Below are positions 19,687 through 28,179 of a stretch of DNA of 64,000 nucleotides, piece after piece. The first letter of the stretch is position 1. Each line of letters begins with the position of its first letter. The notes beneath the pieces are model-generated. The model did not search any database, was not told the DNA's origin, and saw only the letters and a program-made list of their open reading frames with translations. The stretch covers positions 124,001 to 188,000 of the forward strand of contig CALNXQ010000008.1 in assembly GCA_942490535.1 (NCBI GenBank). The letters run 5' to 3'. A program made the translations under genes and the position numbers. The DNA is from JAEINY01 sp942490535 (GTDB taxonomy: Bacteria > Bacteroidota > Bacteroidia > Bacteroidales > Marinilabiliaceae).

Positions 19687-21015
19687 AGTAGCTAAAACTT
19701 GATCTGACAATTGGAGATTTTTTAAGGCATCTTTTCATGGGATGAATCTCCGGAAAGGGACTTCCTGTTTTGCAAGTCCCATTGACCATCCCAGTCAGTC
19801 GGGTTATTCCTGGCAGGTTGCTTCTCAGCAGGGCCTCAGGGCCTCAGGGCCTGCTTCCGCTTCACCTGACACCTGTAAAGATACAACATTTTGATAGTGA
19901 GTGTCCAGCATCTTCTCCTTTGTCAGATGCAAATCCTCTAAAAATGTTTGCATTGGCGTTCTGCCGTTGCAGTTCTTGCCGGAATGCGTTCTTACATTGT
20001 TATACTCGTTGATCCAAAGGTCAATATCGGTTTGTAGCTCCTCCAATGTGTTGTAGATCTTCTTTCGAAAAGCTATGGCATAAAACTCATTCTGCATTGT
20101 TTTATGAAAGCGTTCACAGATTCCATTGGTTTGCGGATGTCTGGCTTTTGTTCTGGTATGATCAATATCCTCCAGCGCTAAATATAGCTGATACTCGTGA
20201 TGCTCTCTGGCCCCACAGTATTCTGTACCACGATGCGTTAAAATCCGAAGTAACGGTATGTTATACTCATCGTAAAATGGAATCACCCGGTCATTGAGTA
20301 TGTCTGCAGCCACCAGTGCGTTTTTACGATCATAGATTTTCACATTAGCTACCTTGGCATAGGTATCAATAAAGGTTTGTTGATAGATCCTGCCAACACC
20401 TTTTATAGTACCCACATAATAGGTGTCTTGAGAACCAAGATATCCCGGATGATAGGTTTCAATTTCCCCATGTGCTTGCTTCTCTTCCTTAGCTTTCTCC
20501 AGCGCTTGCAGTTGTGATTCTGTTAATATGAGGTGTTCCTTTGCCACTTTTTCCTCCAGAGCGTTCAAACGCTTTTGAAATGTTTCCAAATTGTGGCGAA
20601 TCCAAACACATCTGACTCCTGCCTGGGAAACAATATGACCAATCTTTTTTAGCTCATTGGATACCCTTACCTGACCTAAAGCAGGGTTCTCAATAGCCAG
20701 TTCAACAATAGCTGTTTCAATAACCGGATCCATCCGATTTTTTACATTGGGTTTCATCCGGCACACTTCGGCCAGGGCTAATTCACCGCCTTCTTCGAAT
20801 AATTCTTTAAACCGGTAGAAACTATCCCTGCTGTAGCCAAAAATCTTACATGCCTTTGAGACATTACCTAAATGCTTGGCCAATTCCAATAAACCCAGTT
20901 TGGTTTTGATTAATTTTGCTTCTGTATTCATGTCTGACAGTTTTAGGGGTTAACAAGTAATTTGTTGTCCAAATCAAATTTAGTTAATTCCTAACTGTCA
21001 GATTAAATCATGCTA
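19687..21015 (-). mobile_element. IS481-like insertion sequence, about 1.33 kb
   Basis: Imperfect terminal inverted repeats frame the transposase gene. The left end reads TAGTAGC then CTTGATCTGACAATTGG; the right end on the other strand reads ACTAGC then TTTAATCTGACAGTTAGG. The conserved core is ATCTGACAnTT. The right end abuts a truncated IS4-like transposase whose last codons and stop appear to come from the IS terminus. No clear target duplication was recognised, so exact ends are approximate by a few bases. A deletion derivative with the same ends lies at 22272-22514. Confidence 0.75.
19825..20931 (-). CDS. IS481-family-like transposase, probable catalytic mutant
   Basis: This 368-residue protein has an N-terminal helix-turn-helix (about 10-60; HLGNVSKACKIFGYSRDSFY) and a retroviral-integrase-type core (about 165-330). 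The core contains TFIDTYAKV and ends with QTNGICERFHKTMQNEF, whose Glu is the third catalytic acid. The second catalytic block reads LTHRGTEYCG. In relatives this is LTDRGTEYCG, so the catalytic Asp appears replaced by His at residue 233 (codon CAT at 20235-20233). The element may therefore be unable to move on its own. The C-terminal tail GEAEAGPEALRPC runs into a short tandem CAGGGCCT repeat. Confidence 0.88.
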   Translation of the reverse strand: MNTEAKLIKTKLGLLELAKHLGNVSKACKIFGYSRDSFYRFKELFEEGGELALAEVCRMKPNVKNRMDPVIETAIVELAIENPALGQVRVSNELKKIGHIVSQAGVRCVWIRHNLETFQKRLNALEEKVAKEHLILTESQLQALEKAKEEKQAHGEIETYHPGYLGSQDTYYVGTIKGVGRIYQQTFIDTYAKVANVKIYDRKNALVAADILNDRVIPFYDEYNIPLLRILTHRGTEYCGAREHHEYQLYLALEDIDHTRTKARHPQTNGICERFHKTMQNEFYAIAFRKKIYNTLEELQTDIDLWINEYNNVRTHSGKNCNGRTPMQTFLEDLHLTKEKMLDTHYQNVVSLQVSGEAEAGPEALRPC

Positions 21016-21621
21016 GTTCACGTATTCCCTGGTCAGACCATATGGTATTTTCTTGTTTTTGCCTTTTTCTTTATGTAGGCTAAAATCTAGGGAGAAAAAA
21101 CTTTTGCCGTCCCAATAGCCAAGAAATAGACCTTTAAATCCCCAGAAGCTACAATGTCTTACATGTGACCATATCTTGCCAACATGTTCTGTTTTGTAAG
21201 TTGATTTTTCAAAATCGGTGTCGTCTATAATCAAGCACTTATCAAACTCTTTGTTCGGTGAGGCCAAGCCTGCCGTCTGCTTTAATACCTTGTTGTTGCA
21301 TTTACTCAAGAGACTCCGCCAGTTGATATTACTATCATTTTTAAGCCTGTAAAACGCATTCTTGCTAGCTTCTATACTTTGGGATAACGGATGTTTGGTA
21401 TACCTGTATACGTTCGTCAGTGAATATAACGGAAACAACAACAGCGCCAGTAACAAATCTCCTTTACGAAAGGTAGATTTTGGCATATGCTGAACTCCAT
21501 GACTCAACCGGTTCAAATGTAATGACCTGTATAGTTCCATTATCCTGAAAATTCCTTTTTCACTTGAAGTAAAAAAGCTGTTTGTCTCTGAAAAAACTTT
21601 TGTACTTTTATTCTGAAGCAT
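21013..21621 (-). pseudogene. IS4-like transposase, N-terminal half only
   Basis: The 202-residue frame begins MLQNKSTKVFSETNSF and carries the first catalytic block of a DDE transposase (LIIDDTDFEKS, about residue 150). The adjoining GFKGLFLGYWDGKSFFSLDFSLH is typical of IS4-like enzymes. It stops at REYVN exactly where the IS481-like element begins; full-length relatives continue for some 200 residues with the remaining catalytic acids. The missing 3' half is not found on the far side of the IS481-like element, so the insertion was accompanied or followed by a deletion. Not functional as a transposase. Confidence 0.85.
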
Positions 21622-22270
21622 GGTTGTTTTTATTAATGTAGCACCATTAATTTACTGATTATTTATGGATTAACAAAACAAATCATGCTTCTTTTTACTT
21701 CATTATCAATGTTTTAAAACACTTGGGAAACATCAGATAATCATTAATGATGAATGGTCAATGATTAATATGAGAATGGCTGACGAAAGAACAGTGACTT
21801 GGGATATTTGAGATTGGCTGTTTGAATTACAAGGGTGCGGCGGACTGCTTGACGTAATGATTAATGGGTAATGATGAAGGATTAATTAGTTAGGGAATGC
21901 CCGGCGGCACGCTTGTTTTTTTGTAGAGATGTTTTTGGCAAAATACCCCTCAGTCTGATAAATCAGACAGCTCCCCTTAAAAAAAGGGAGCAAAGGGCTT
22001 AAATGGACTTTACCGGAATGGTAAATGGGCCAAAGTAGACAGGCATTGAAATGGCGGGAAAGTGCATTTGTGCCTGGCTTTGGTAATTATTTATGGTCAA
22101 TGTTTAAGGATTAATGTGAGGAATGATCAATTTAAATAGACGGAAGGGACTGGCTGCAAGAGCGTGTAGCGGAGCGAAACGGTTTGCGGACAGGGCCTGG
22201 AGAGGCGCGAGCCGACTGATTTCTATGCGAAAACCAAATATTTTCAATGAATTTTGATAACTTTTTTATC
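21622..22270. other. Intergenic stretch without a recognisable gene
   Basis: No coding pattern was seen on either strand. The stretch has AT-rich direct repeats around ATTAATGATGAATGG (21742-21770), a palindromic unit (21953-21991) and a GC-rich purine-skewed patch (22140-22225) with AGCGGAGCGAAACGG. It probably consists of IS-associated debris between the truncated IS4-like gene and the MITE. Confidence 0.5.
21953..21991. repeat. Double palindromic unit
   Basis: Two adjacent hairpins: GTCTGAT-aa-ATCAGAC (7-bp perfect stem, 21953-21968) and GCTCCC with GGGAGC (21970-21991) around a CTT/A-rich loop. Units of this kind are dispersed in Bacteroidota genomes. Only one copy is visible here. Confidence 0.6.
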
Positions 22271-22271
22271 T

Positions 22272-22514
22272 GTAGTAGCTAAGACTAGAACTGACAATTA
22301 AGGTTTTTTTTAGGCATACTTTCATGGGATGATTATGGATTAAGGGACTTGCCTTTGGAGAAGTCCCTCTGACCATCCCAGTCAGTCAGATTATTCCTGG
22401 CAGGTTGCTCCTCAGCATTGCCCGCTTCCGCTTGATCTGACAAAGGTAAAGGTACAACATCCTGATAATGGGTGTCCAGCATTTTCTCCTTTGTCAAATT
22501 AAATCGTAGCTAGT
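22272..22514. mobile_element. MITE-like deletion derivative of the IS481-like element
   Basis: The sequence resembles the left 230 bp of the IS481-like element at 19687, including TGTAGTAGCTAA, CTGACAATT, CATGGGATGA and GACCATCCCAGTCAGTC. It then jumps at CTCCTTTGTCAAATTAAATC to the other terminus (the CTAGTTC end). All coding sequence is lost but both termini remain, the structure expected for a non-autonomous element that could be moved in trans. Similarity is good but not perfect, so it comes from a related and not the identical copy. Confidence 0.7.
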
Positions 22515-22563
22515 TCATTTTAACGCTACACTAAAAGTTACCCACATTCCAGCAAAAACAATA

Positions 22564-23577
22564 TCAACAACAAGATTTATACTCATAGTTTTTGTCATAT
22601 ATTTTACCATCTCGAACACATGCAAATACCCTTAATACCAGCTTGTTTCGAATGGCATTAATAACACTCATTTTACTTTTTCCTTCTTTAAGTTTCCTAT
22701 GATAATACTCCCTGAATTCTCCTGGTCTGGACACGGCACTTAATGCTGACATGTGCAGCATTGTTTTTACAGTCTTATTCGCCATATGGGAGACCCTGGG
22801 CATTTTTCTAATACTTGTACCTGATTGATGTTCAAAGGGTACTACACCAGCATAACAGGCGTATTTTTTACCCTCGGTAATGGTCTTAAATTCATTAGTT
22901 GTGGCTATAATCACCGCTGCAGTTACTCTTCCAATATTACTCACTGAGTTAACAATTGAAAATAGATAGCTTATCCTTTCATCCTCCAAAATTAAGCTAT
23001 CTATCTCCCTATTAATCTTTTCAAGATCTTTTTGCAAAGCTTTCAATGTACCTGAATGAAGCTTTGCCAGCCTTCTGGATTCTTCCTTGTTTACAAAACC
23101 ATATAGCTCATCAATAGGGTCTTTGACTGATTTAATAAGGTCAATGGTTCGAGTACGAAAAGTAAGCAGGTGTTTTAAACGTTTGATTAAACCTCTTTCC
23201 GGTATCCACAGTTTAGTTTGATCTTGATAGCGATACGCAAACTGCGCAATACGCCTTGCATCTATGCGATCTGTCTTACCTCTTGTAAGCCCCATGGATT
23301 TCTTTATTCGCAAAGAAGATTCTACCCAAAGATTAATACCATACATTTCCATAAGAGCAAACACGTGCTCACAGTAAATACCTGTATGTTCCACACAAAA
23401 CAACACTTTGTCCAGATCATTAAGCATACAACTTTCCGTTAACTTCTGTAAAAACTTTTCAAGTCCTTCAATACTGTTTTTCAGTTGACAATGGAAGACT
23501 TCTTTTTCCTGAGTTAGTACAGAGTAATCAAGTGTTTCTTTCGATACATCAATACCTACAAAATGTGTATATTTCAT
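22564..23577 (-). CDS. IS110-family transposase (DEDD recombinase)
   Basis: This 337-residue protein has the N-terminal RuvC-like DEDD domain: FVGIDVSKE (first Asp), VEHTGIY (Glu) and KTDRIDARRIAQFA (last acids). A coiled-coil spacer follows, then the Transposase_20 domain with FKTITEGKKYACYAGVVPFEHQSGTS and the conserved serine region SRPGEFREYYHRK. Length and layout fit intact IS110 enzymes. IS110 elements lack terminal inverted repeats, and recombination is guided by a structured RNA from the noncoding end. The CDS looks intact, so the element may be active. Its neighbours are the MITE on the left and a GC-rich noncoding stretch on the right. Confidence 0.93.
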   Translation of the reverse strand: MKYTHFVGIDVSKETLDYSVLTQEKEVFHCQLKNSIEGLEKFLQKLTESCMLNDLDKVLFCVEHTGIYCEHVFALMEMYGINLWVESSLRIKKSMGLTRGKTDRIDARRIAQFAYRYQDQTKLWIPERGLIKRLKHLLTFRTRTIDLIKSVKDPIDELYGFVNKEESRRLAKLHSGTLKALQKDLEKINREIDSLILEDERISYLFSIVNSVSNIGRVTAAVIIATTNEFKTITEGKKYACYAGVVPFEHQSGTSIRKMPRVSHMANKTVKTMLHMSALSAVSRPGEFREYYHRKLKEGKSKMSVINAIRNKLVLRVFACVRDGKIYDKNYEYKSCC

Positions 23578-23599
23578 ACTATTACTTTTTGGGGATAAG

Positions 23600-23745
23600 A
23601 GATTAGATCCGGCCTCAAAACTTTTACTAGTTCTTTAAACTAAATTTCTTATTTGAGTCAAATGATCTAAAACCCTGGTAGAGATTAAATCAGCCGATAG
23701 TCCTGAAAGACTGGCGAGTGGAATAATGTGCTTTACCAGGGTCTC
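23600..23745 (-). ncRNA. Candidate IS110 bridge RNA region
   Basis: The noncoding stretch directly upstream of the IS110 CDS, on the same strand, holds a large hairpin. Perfect 9-bp arms ACCCTGGTA and TACCAGGGT lie at 23742-23734 and 23680-23672. Inside lies a second stem-loop, GCC plus AGTC closing on GACT plus GGC. In IS110-group elements the noncoding end upstream of the recombinase encodes the bridge RNA, with hairpins carrying target and donor loops. Assignment rests on position and foldability only; loop complementarity to flanks was not demonstrated, and the 5' and 3' limits are approximate. Confidence 0.5.
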
Positions 23746-23759
23746 TTATCTTGATGAAC

Positions 23760-24290
23760 ATCTTATCAAAATAGTCAATTGCGAAGCTAAAAGCGAGTGG
23801 AGCCAGGGTGGCAGGCCGGGAAGGGTGAGGTACGAACCGTGGGGGCTGGCATATGTAGTGGCATGTGGCTGGCGGGATTTTTGCTTTTTCTGCAAAAAGC
23901 CTGACAGGCACAGGCCTACTACACGAGGCTACCGCTGAAAAAGCCAGAGCGCAGCGGAGGCCAATCAAACAACATCAGCCGAAGCCCGCAGCGACCAGCA
24001 GGCGAGCCAAATATGGGTAGCCGGAGGATTTTTAGTGATTGCCGGAGGAACGGAGGCGATGGCTAAAAATACTGTGGAGGCTGCCATGACGAAGAGGAGG
24101 GAGCGCAAGAGGTGTGCCAGGCTGGCGATTGGGAGATAATGAGTAACATGATGTGAGGATACCAGACTTAAGGGTATTGATTTGAAAATTTGGATATTTG
24201 AGACTATGATTATTCATCGGATGACACTTTCACTATTTTGTTAGTCATCTGATGAAATGAGGGATGAGCCACCTTTGGCTTTGCGCGTTT
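23760..24290. other. GC-rich noncoding stretch
   Basis: Composition differs sharply from the AT-rich neighbours. Blocks recur such as GCCGGAGGA (24021 and 24042), AAAGCGAGTGGAGCC and AGAGCGCAGCGGAGGCC. Short frames exist on both strands but show no protein-like pattern or start context. It lies between the IS110 end and the broken PAS kinase gene. A repetitive extragenic element or structured RNA are possibilities; no function is assigned. Confidence 0.4.
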
Positions 24291-24377
24291 ATTTTACCTT
24301 AAGAACAGATCTGAAATAAAGGCTGCAAAGGCCTGGCACAGCTGTTGCCGACTGAGGTGTGAGGAATACCGATAAAC

Positions 24378-24833
24378 TTGCAAAAACATGATATATTGAC
24401 GATATTTGATTACCATTATAGATGTTCTGCCTTGGAGCATAGTTATATTTTACGCAATAATTATGTAATGACGAGAAGTATTTACAGATACATACAAAAT
24501 CCATTAAAGATTATATTAGAACATGCCCAAAAATTATTCAAACTTTTCCTGAGCAACATAATAAATAATAGTTGGCAATCTGAACTGGACTACATTTACT
24601 TGGTAGAGCACTCTAATATGGGCGTATATATCATCCAAGATAATCTTTTTAACTATGTCAATAAACGCTGGTGTGAGATACATGGATATTCATTCGATGA
24701 AGTTGTAAACAAGGTAAATCCATTAGAAACAGTATATCAAGAAGACAAAAAGTTAGTTCAGGAACAACTTAACCACTATGGACTGAAAGTCCATAGGTTT
24801 GGAGAGACCAGAATGACTGAAAGTCATTCCTAG
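24378..24833 (+). pseudogene. PAS sensor histidine kinase, 5' fragment (split by IS200)
   Basis: The fragment carries the first half of a PAS domain (MGVYIIQDNLFNYVNKRWCEIHGYSFDEV) and stops at about 24772, where the IS200 element begins; the last residues (HYGLKVHRF onward) are IS sequence. The PAS text is strongly similar to the second PAS domain of the 3' fragment (VGVYIIQDNRFRYVNKSF), so the two pieces were one gene with tandem PAS domains. The start is uncertain: the frame opens with TTG at 24378, and an ATG is available at 24468. Confidence 0.85.
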
Positions 24834-25340
24834 TGCGTTATTCAAGGATAAAATTGGAACCATCCTGATCTTCTGGTTTGCGATGATGCTCCAAATAGGC
24901 ATTCACCATTTCATCCGTAATATTACCAGAACTCCAACAGCCAAAACCAATTGCCCAAAAGTGTCGACCCCAATATTTTTTACTAAGCGATGGGAATTCC
25001 TGTTGTAATTTTCTGGAACTTCGACCTTTTAGTTTCTTTACTAACTCACTAACACTTTGAGATGGACGATAATTTATGTGCATGTGTATATGATCGGATG
25101 AAACTACTCCTTTAAGGATCAAAACATCCTCTGCTTCACATATCTGCATTAATATTGAGCGACATCTTTTTTTTATGTCTCCTTGCAATACTGGATACCT
25201 ATATTTAGTTGACCATACAATATGAACTGTCATTTCAGAAACCGTATGGCCATTGCTCCTTTGTACCATATTGTAAAGGTAGCTTTTTTAGAAGCTAAAG
25301 CAAGATGCACTAAAGTGCATAGTTTTAACTACTATTGAGA
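24773..25340 (-). mobile_element. IS200-type element inserted in a PAS kinase gene
   Basis: About 565 bp with a single tnpA and no tnpB. Subterminal hairpins are visible: CTATGGACT-gaa-AGTCCATAG (about 24778-24798), AATGACT-gaa-AGTCATT (about 24812-24829), and at the other end ATGCACT-aa-AGTGCAT (about 25303-25318). Such hairpins are what TnpA recognises as single-stranded DNA. The insertion point follows CTTAAC, and TTTTAACTAC precedes the distal edge. Exact ends are approximate. Confidence 0.85.
24838..25269 (-). CDS. tnpA: IS200/IS605-family transposase TnpA (Y1 HUH)
   Basis: This 143-residue enzyme is full length for the family. It has the HUH metal-binding motif in SSDHIHMHINYRP, the GRHFWAIGFGCWSSGNITDE segment and the catalytic tyrosine in VNAYLEHH near the C-terminus. 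Y1 transposases move single-stranded circles by peel-and-paste next to a short target. Nothing in the sequence suggests inactivation. It is transcribed opposite to the kinase gene it interrupts. Confidence 0.93.
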   Translation of the reverse strand: MVQRSNGHTVSEMTVHIVWSTKYRYPVLQGDIKKRCRSILMQICEAEDVLILKGVVSSDHIHMHINYRPSQSVSELVKKLKGRSSRKLQQEFPSLSKKYWGRHFWAIGFGCWSSGNITDEMVNAYLEHHRKPEDQDGSNFILE

Positions 25341-26735
25341 CCAATAAATGTGCGTATTACCGGTAAAACAAAATCATTGGAATATGATTTCAGAGTGATT
25401 CGAAAAGATAAAAAAATAAGATGGGTTACTGTTCTTGGCAGTCATACAATTATTAATCATAAACCAGCAATAATAGGAACTGTAATTGACATAACAGATC
25501 GAAAACAATTAGAAACCTTACTGCAAGAATCAGAGATTAAGTATCGAACTTTAGTGGAAAACGCTTTAGTTGGAGTGTATATCATACAAGATAACCGATT
25601 TCGATACGTTAATAAAAGCTTTAGTGACATTTTTAGTTATACCCCTGAGGAAGTTATGGAAAAGCACGAATCTTCAGAGTTGGTTTACTATGCAGATAGA
25701 AATATCGTCAAAGAAAATATTAGAAAACGAATTTCAGGAAAAAAAGATACTATCGAATATGAGTTTCGGGGACTTAAAAAAGATGGAAGCATTATCCACA
25801 TTAAGGTTCTGGGCACCTTAATGGTTTATCAAAAAAAACCTGCCATAGCTGGAACTTTAATTGATATAACGAATAAGAAAAAGAGTGATCTGGAACTTGA
25901 AAAATATCGAAAACATCTGGAACTACTTGTTAAAAAAAGAACCAACGAATTACAGATATCACTATGTGAGATTATTAAACAAAAAGAAGATTTACAAAAA
26001 ACAATTACCCTATTAAATAATACAAGAAAACAGTTGGTTCAATCTGAGAAGATGGCATCACTTGGATTATTGGCGGCAGGCTTAGCGCATGAAATAAACA
26101 ATCCATTAAACTTCATACATCTATCCAGCCAGGCCTTAAGGAGTTACTTAAAGGAAAATACAAACAGTAATATTAATGAAATACCATTACTTCTGGATGC
26201 TATTGATGAAGGCGTAAAAAGAGCAGCACAAATTGTAATCAGCCTGAATCATTACAGCAGGCAGGATTCTTTATCTGTAACTGAATGTGATTTACATTCT
26301 ATTATTGATCACTGCCTTATCATTTTACAAAATCAAGTTACAAGCCAGATTGAAATCATCAATAAATATACTTCAAAAGATCATTCCATCAAAGGCCATG
26401 AAGGAAAATTGCATCAAGCCTTTTTAAGCATTCTTAGCAATGCTGAACAATCTATAAATAAGAAGGGTACTATCAAAATACATACCACTGTAAAAAACGA
26501 TCATCTCATCATTAGCATTGAAGATTCAGGAAAAGGCATTCCTCCAGAAGAAGTTGAAAAGATTTTCGATCCTTTTTATACAACAAAATCTCCCGGTAAA
26601 GGAACTGGTTTAGGATTATTCATTACATTTAATATTATAACTGAGCATAATGGAACCATAAAGTGCGAATCAGAAATAAATAAGGGAACAAAAATAATTA
26701 TATCTTTTCCAATATACCCCAAAGATGGAAAATAG
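25335..26735 (+). pseudogene. PAS sensor histidine kinase, 3' fragment (split by IS200)
   Basis: About 460 residues continue the interrupted gene. They comprise the end of the first PAS domain (KSLEYDFRVIRKDKKIRWVTV), a second complete PAS (about 80-185) and a coiled coil. HisKA follows with the phospho-His in LLAAGLAHEINNPLNF, then HATPase with SILSNAEQSI, IEDSGKGIPPEEVEKIFDPF and GTGLGLFI. No transmembrane segment is seen in either piece, so it was probably a soluble kinase. The frame opens at a TTG in the IS junction, and no good start exists until inside the PAS region. The kinase half could still be expressed as a truncated, sensor-less protein. Confidence 0.85.
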
Positions 26736-26777
26736 ACATTTAACTATACATTTTGCTAACCACACATTACAACCCGC

Positions 26778-28118
26778 CTATTCTATTTCAACCTCGAGTA
26801 CCCCCACCGGCTGAGCAGACATTGTAACATTTGATTCCCCTTGTCCCTGGCCTACTTTCTGGAAATATAAGTGAAGTTTGTTATAATTCCACAACATCTC
26901 ACTATCAAATGATGGTTCCCAACGATCTACCGGATAAGGACTGATAACTAGATATGTCCAATTCAATTCTTTTCCCAAAAGCGAGGTTGCAAGAATAACA
27001 TTATTTTCAATTTCCTGGTCTCTATAAACCATTACCAGATACTCATTTTTTTCTCTTTTCATCATTAATAATTGAGGTCGACTGATTGGGATACTGCGAG
27101 AACCCAATCCACCTAATTCAAAATCAAGAGTACGCTTGGTTACAACTGAAGAATTCCATGAACCATTCTGTTTAAAAATAATATGATATTGTATACAGCT
27201 ATCATCATCTGCTTTATAATAAGTGGCAATAAAAGGGTTTCCTCTCTCATCCGCTGTCATAGATGTTTGATTAATTAAATTGCTACCTTGCGGTATAGCT
27301 TGAACAATCTCAGCGGTCTGCAGATTAATAGGCAATTCATATAGTTCACCCGTTGATTTCATCCAGGTATATCCCCCATCTTTGGAACAGGCATAACACA
27401 TATCATGATTAGATCTCACATCTGGAGTTTCACGCCAAACCCAAGATAAATGAATGGTACCAGCCTTATCCACATGCATCTGCCAATACGCGTTCCGCTT
27501 CCCTTCACCATCAATTAAATTGCTGTGTAACCGAGTCCATCTCTTAGTATTCAGGTCATATCTATTCAAAATAAAATTCCCATTACCAGATCCGCCATCG
27601 CGATAGGCAAATAACATACCACCATCCTCCATCCTATAAAACTCAGGATATGAAACAAATGACTCATCCTCGCCAACCATAGCCTCAGGATCACTCAATT
27701 TTAAACCTTCCGGTTCCAAACTATGGCAATAATGCAATGGATTATTGTGATGATCCCAACACATATGAAGAAAACCTTCTTCATCAACCATCAGACTAAT
27801 TACATTATGAGCATCACATACATTACCGGAATATGGCGTTTGATAAACTTCCCAATTATCTTTATTATGCCTGCGTCGTGCAATCACCACATGTGCTGAA
27901 CTATCATAATAAGCAACGAACTGATAATTTAGTGATGAAACAATTGAATTTTTTCTAAAAATGGTTGCATTGACACTATTCTGTGACCATCCTTTATCAA
28001 TAATAGCTAAATTAACAGAAAATTCACCTTCATTCCTATTCTTTAGGATCATGGAACAGGCACCAATAAAAAAAGAGATAACAATGACAATAAAAATTTG
28101 CCTATAATTATATTTCAT
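26778..28118 (-). CDS. BNR_4 beta-propeller lipoprotein, likely polysaccharide lyase or alpha-L-rhamnosidase type
   Basis: This 446-residue protein has a lipoprotein signal (FFIGACS, Cys about residue 21), so it probably sits in the outer or periplasmic membrane leaflet. The body is a seven-bladed propeller of the BNR_4 type. A conserved block reads DAHNVISLMVDEEGFLHMCW followed by DHHNNPLHY (about 100-130), with NAYWQMHVDKAGTIHLSW and RPQLLMM in later blades. This fold occurs in ulvan lyases (PL24/PL25), rhamnose-glucuronate lyases (PL27) and GH145 rhamnosidases. With the GH88 two genes upstream, an uronate lyase making unsaturated ends is the most coherent reading, but that is inference. 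It is the last gene of the minus PUL arm, after a terminator-like hairpin. Confidence 0.82.
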   Translation of the reverse strand: MKYNYRQIFIVIVISFFIGACSMILKNRNEGEFSVNLAIIDKGWSQNSVNATIFRKNSIVSSLNYQFVAYYDSSAHVVIARRRHNKDNWEVYQTPYSGNVCDAHNVISLMVDEEGFLHMCWDHHNNPLHYCHSLEPEGLKLSDPEAMVGEDESFVSYPEFYRMEDGGMLFAYRDGGSGNGNFILNRYDLNTKRWTRLHSNLIDGEGKRNAYWQMHVDKAGTIHLSWVWRETPDVRSNHDMCYACSKDGGYTWMKSTGELYELPINLQTAEIVQAIPQGSNLINQTSMTADERGNPFIATYYKADDDSCIQYHIIFKQNGSWNSSVVTKRTLDFELGGLGSRSIPISRPQLLMMKREKNEYLVMVYRDQEIENNVILATSLLGKELNWTYLVISPYPVDRWEPSFDSEMLWNYNKLHLYFQKVGQGQGESNVTMSAQPVGVLEVEIE

Positions 28119-28131
28119 AGATTAAAATATT

Positions 28132-28169
28132 AAAAACCGGAAGTTCTAAAGGGAACGATTCCGGTTTTT
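28132..28169. terminator. Bidirectional hairpin terminator inside the PUL arm
   Basis: Perfect 11-bp arms AAAAACCGGAA and TTCCGGTTTTT enclose a 16-nt loop, with T-runs on both strands. It lies in the 61-bp gap between the GH2 stop and the BNR_4 start, so read-through may be reduced and the BNR_4 gene expressed at a lower level. Confidence 0.7.
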
Positions 28170-28179
28170 GTTTATTATT

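Noticed and set aside
19589..19789. Minus-strand ORF of 66 codons as a small gene
   Set aside because: It runs across the IS481-like left end and reads through a terminator hairpin; the protein text has no family resemblance.
23690..23968. Short ORFs on both strands in the GC-rich stretch
   Set aside because: No start context or protein-like pattern; they overlap the candidate IS110 noncoding end.
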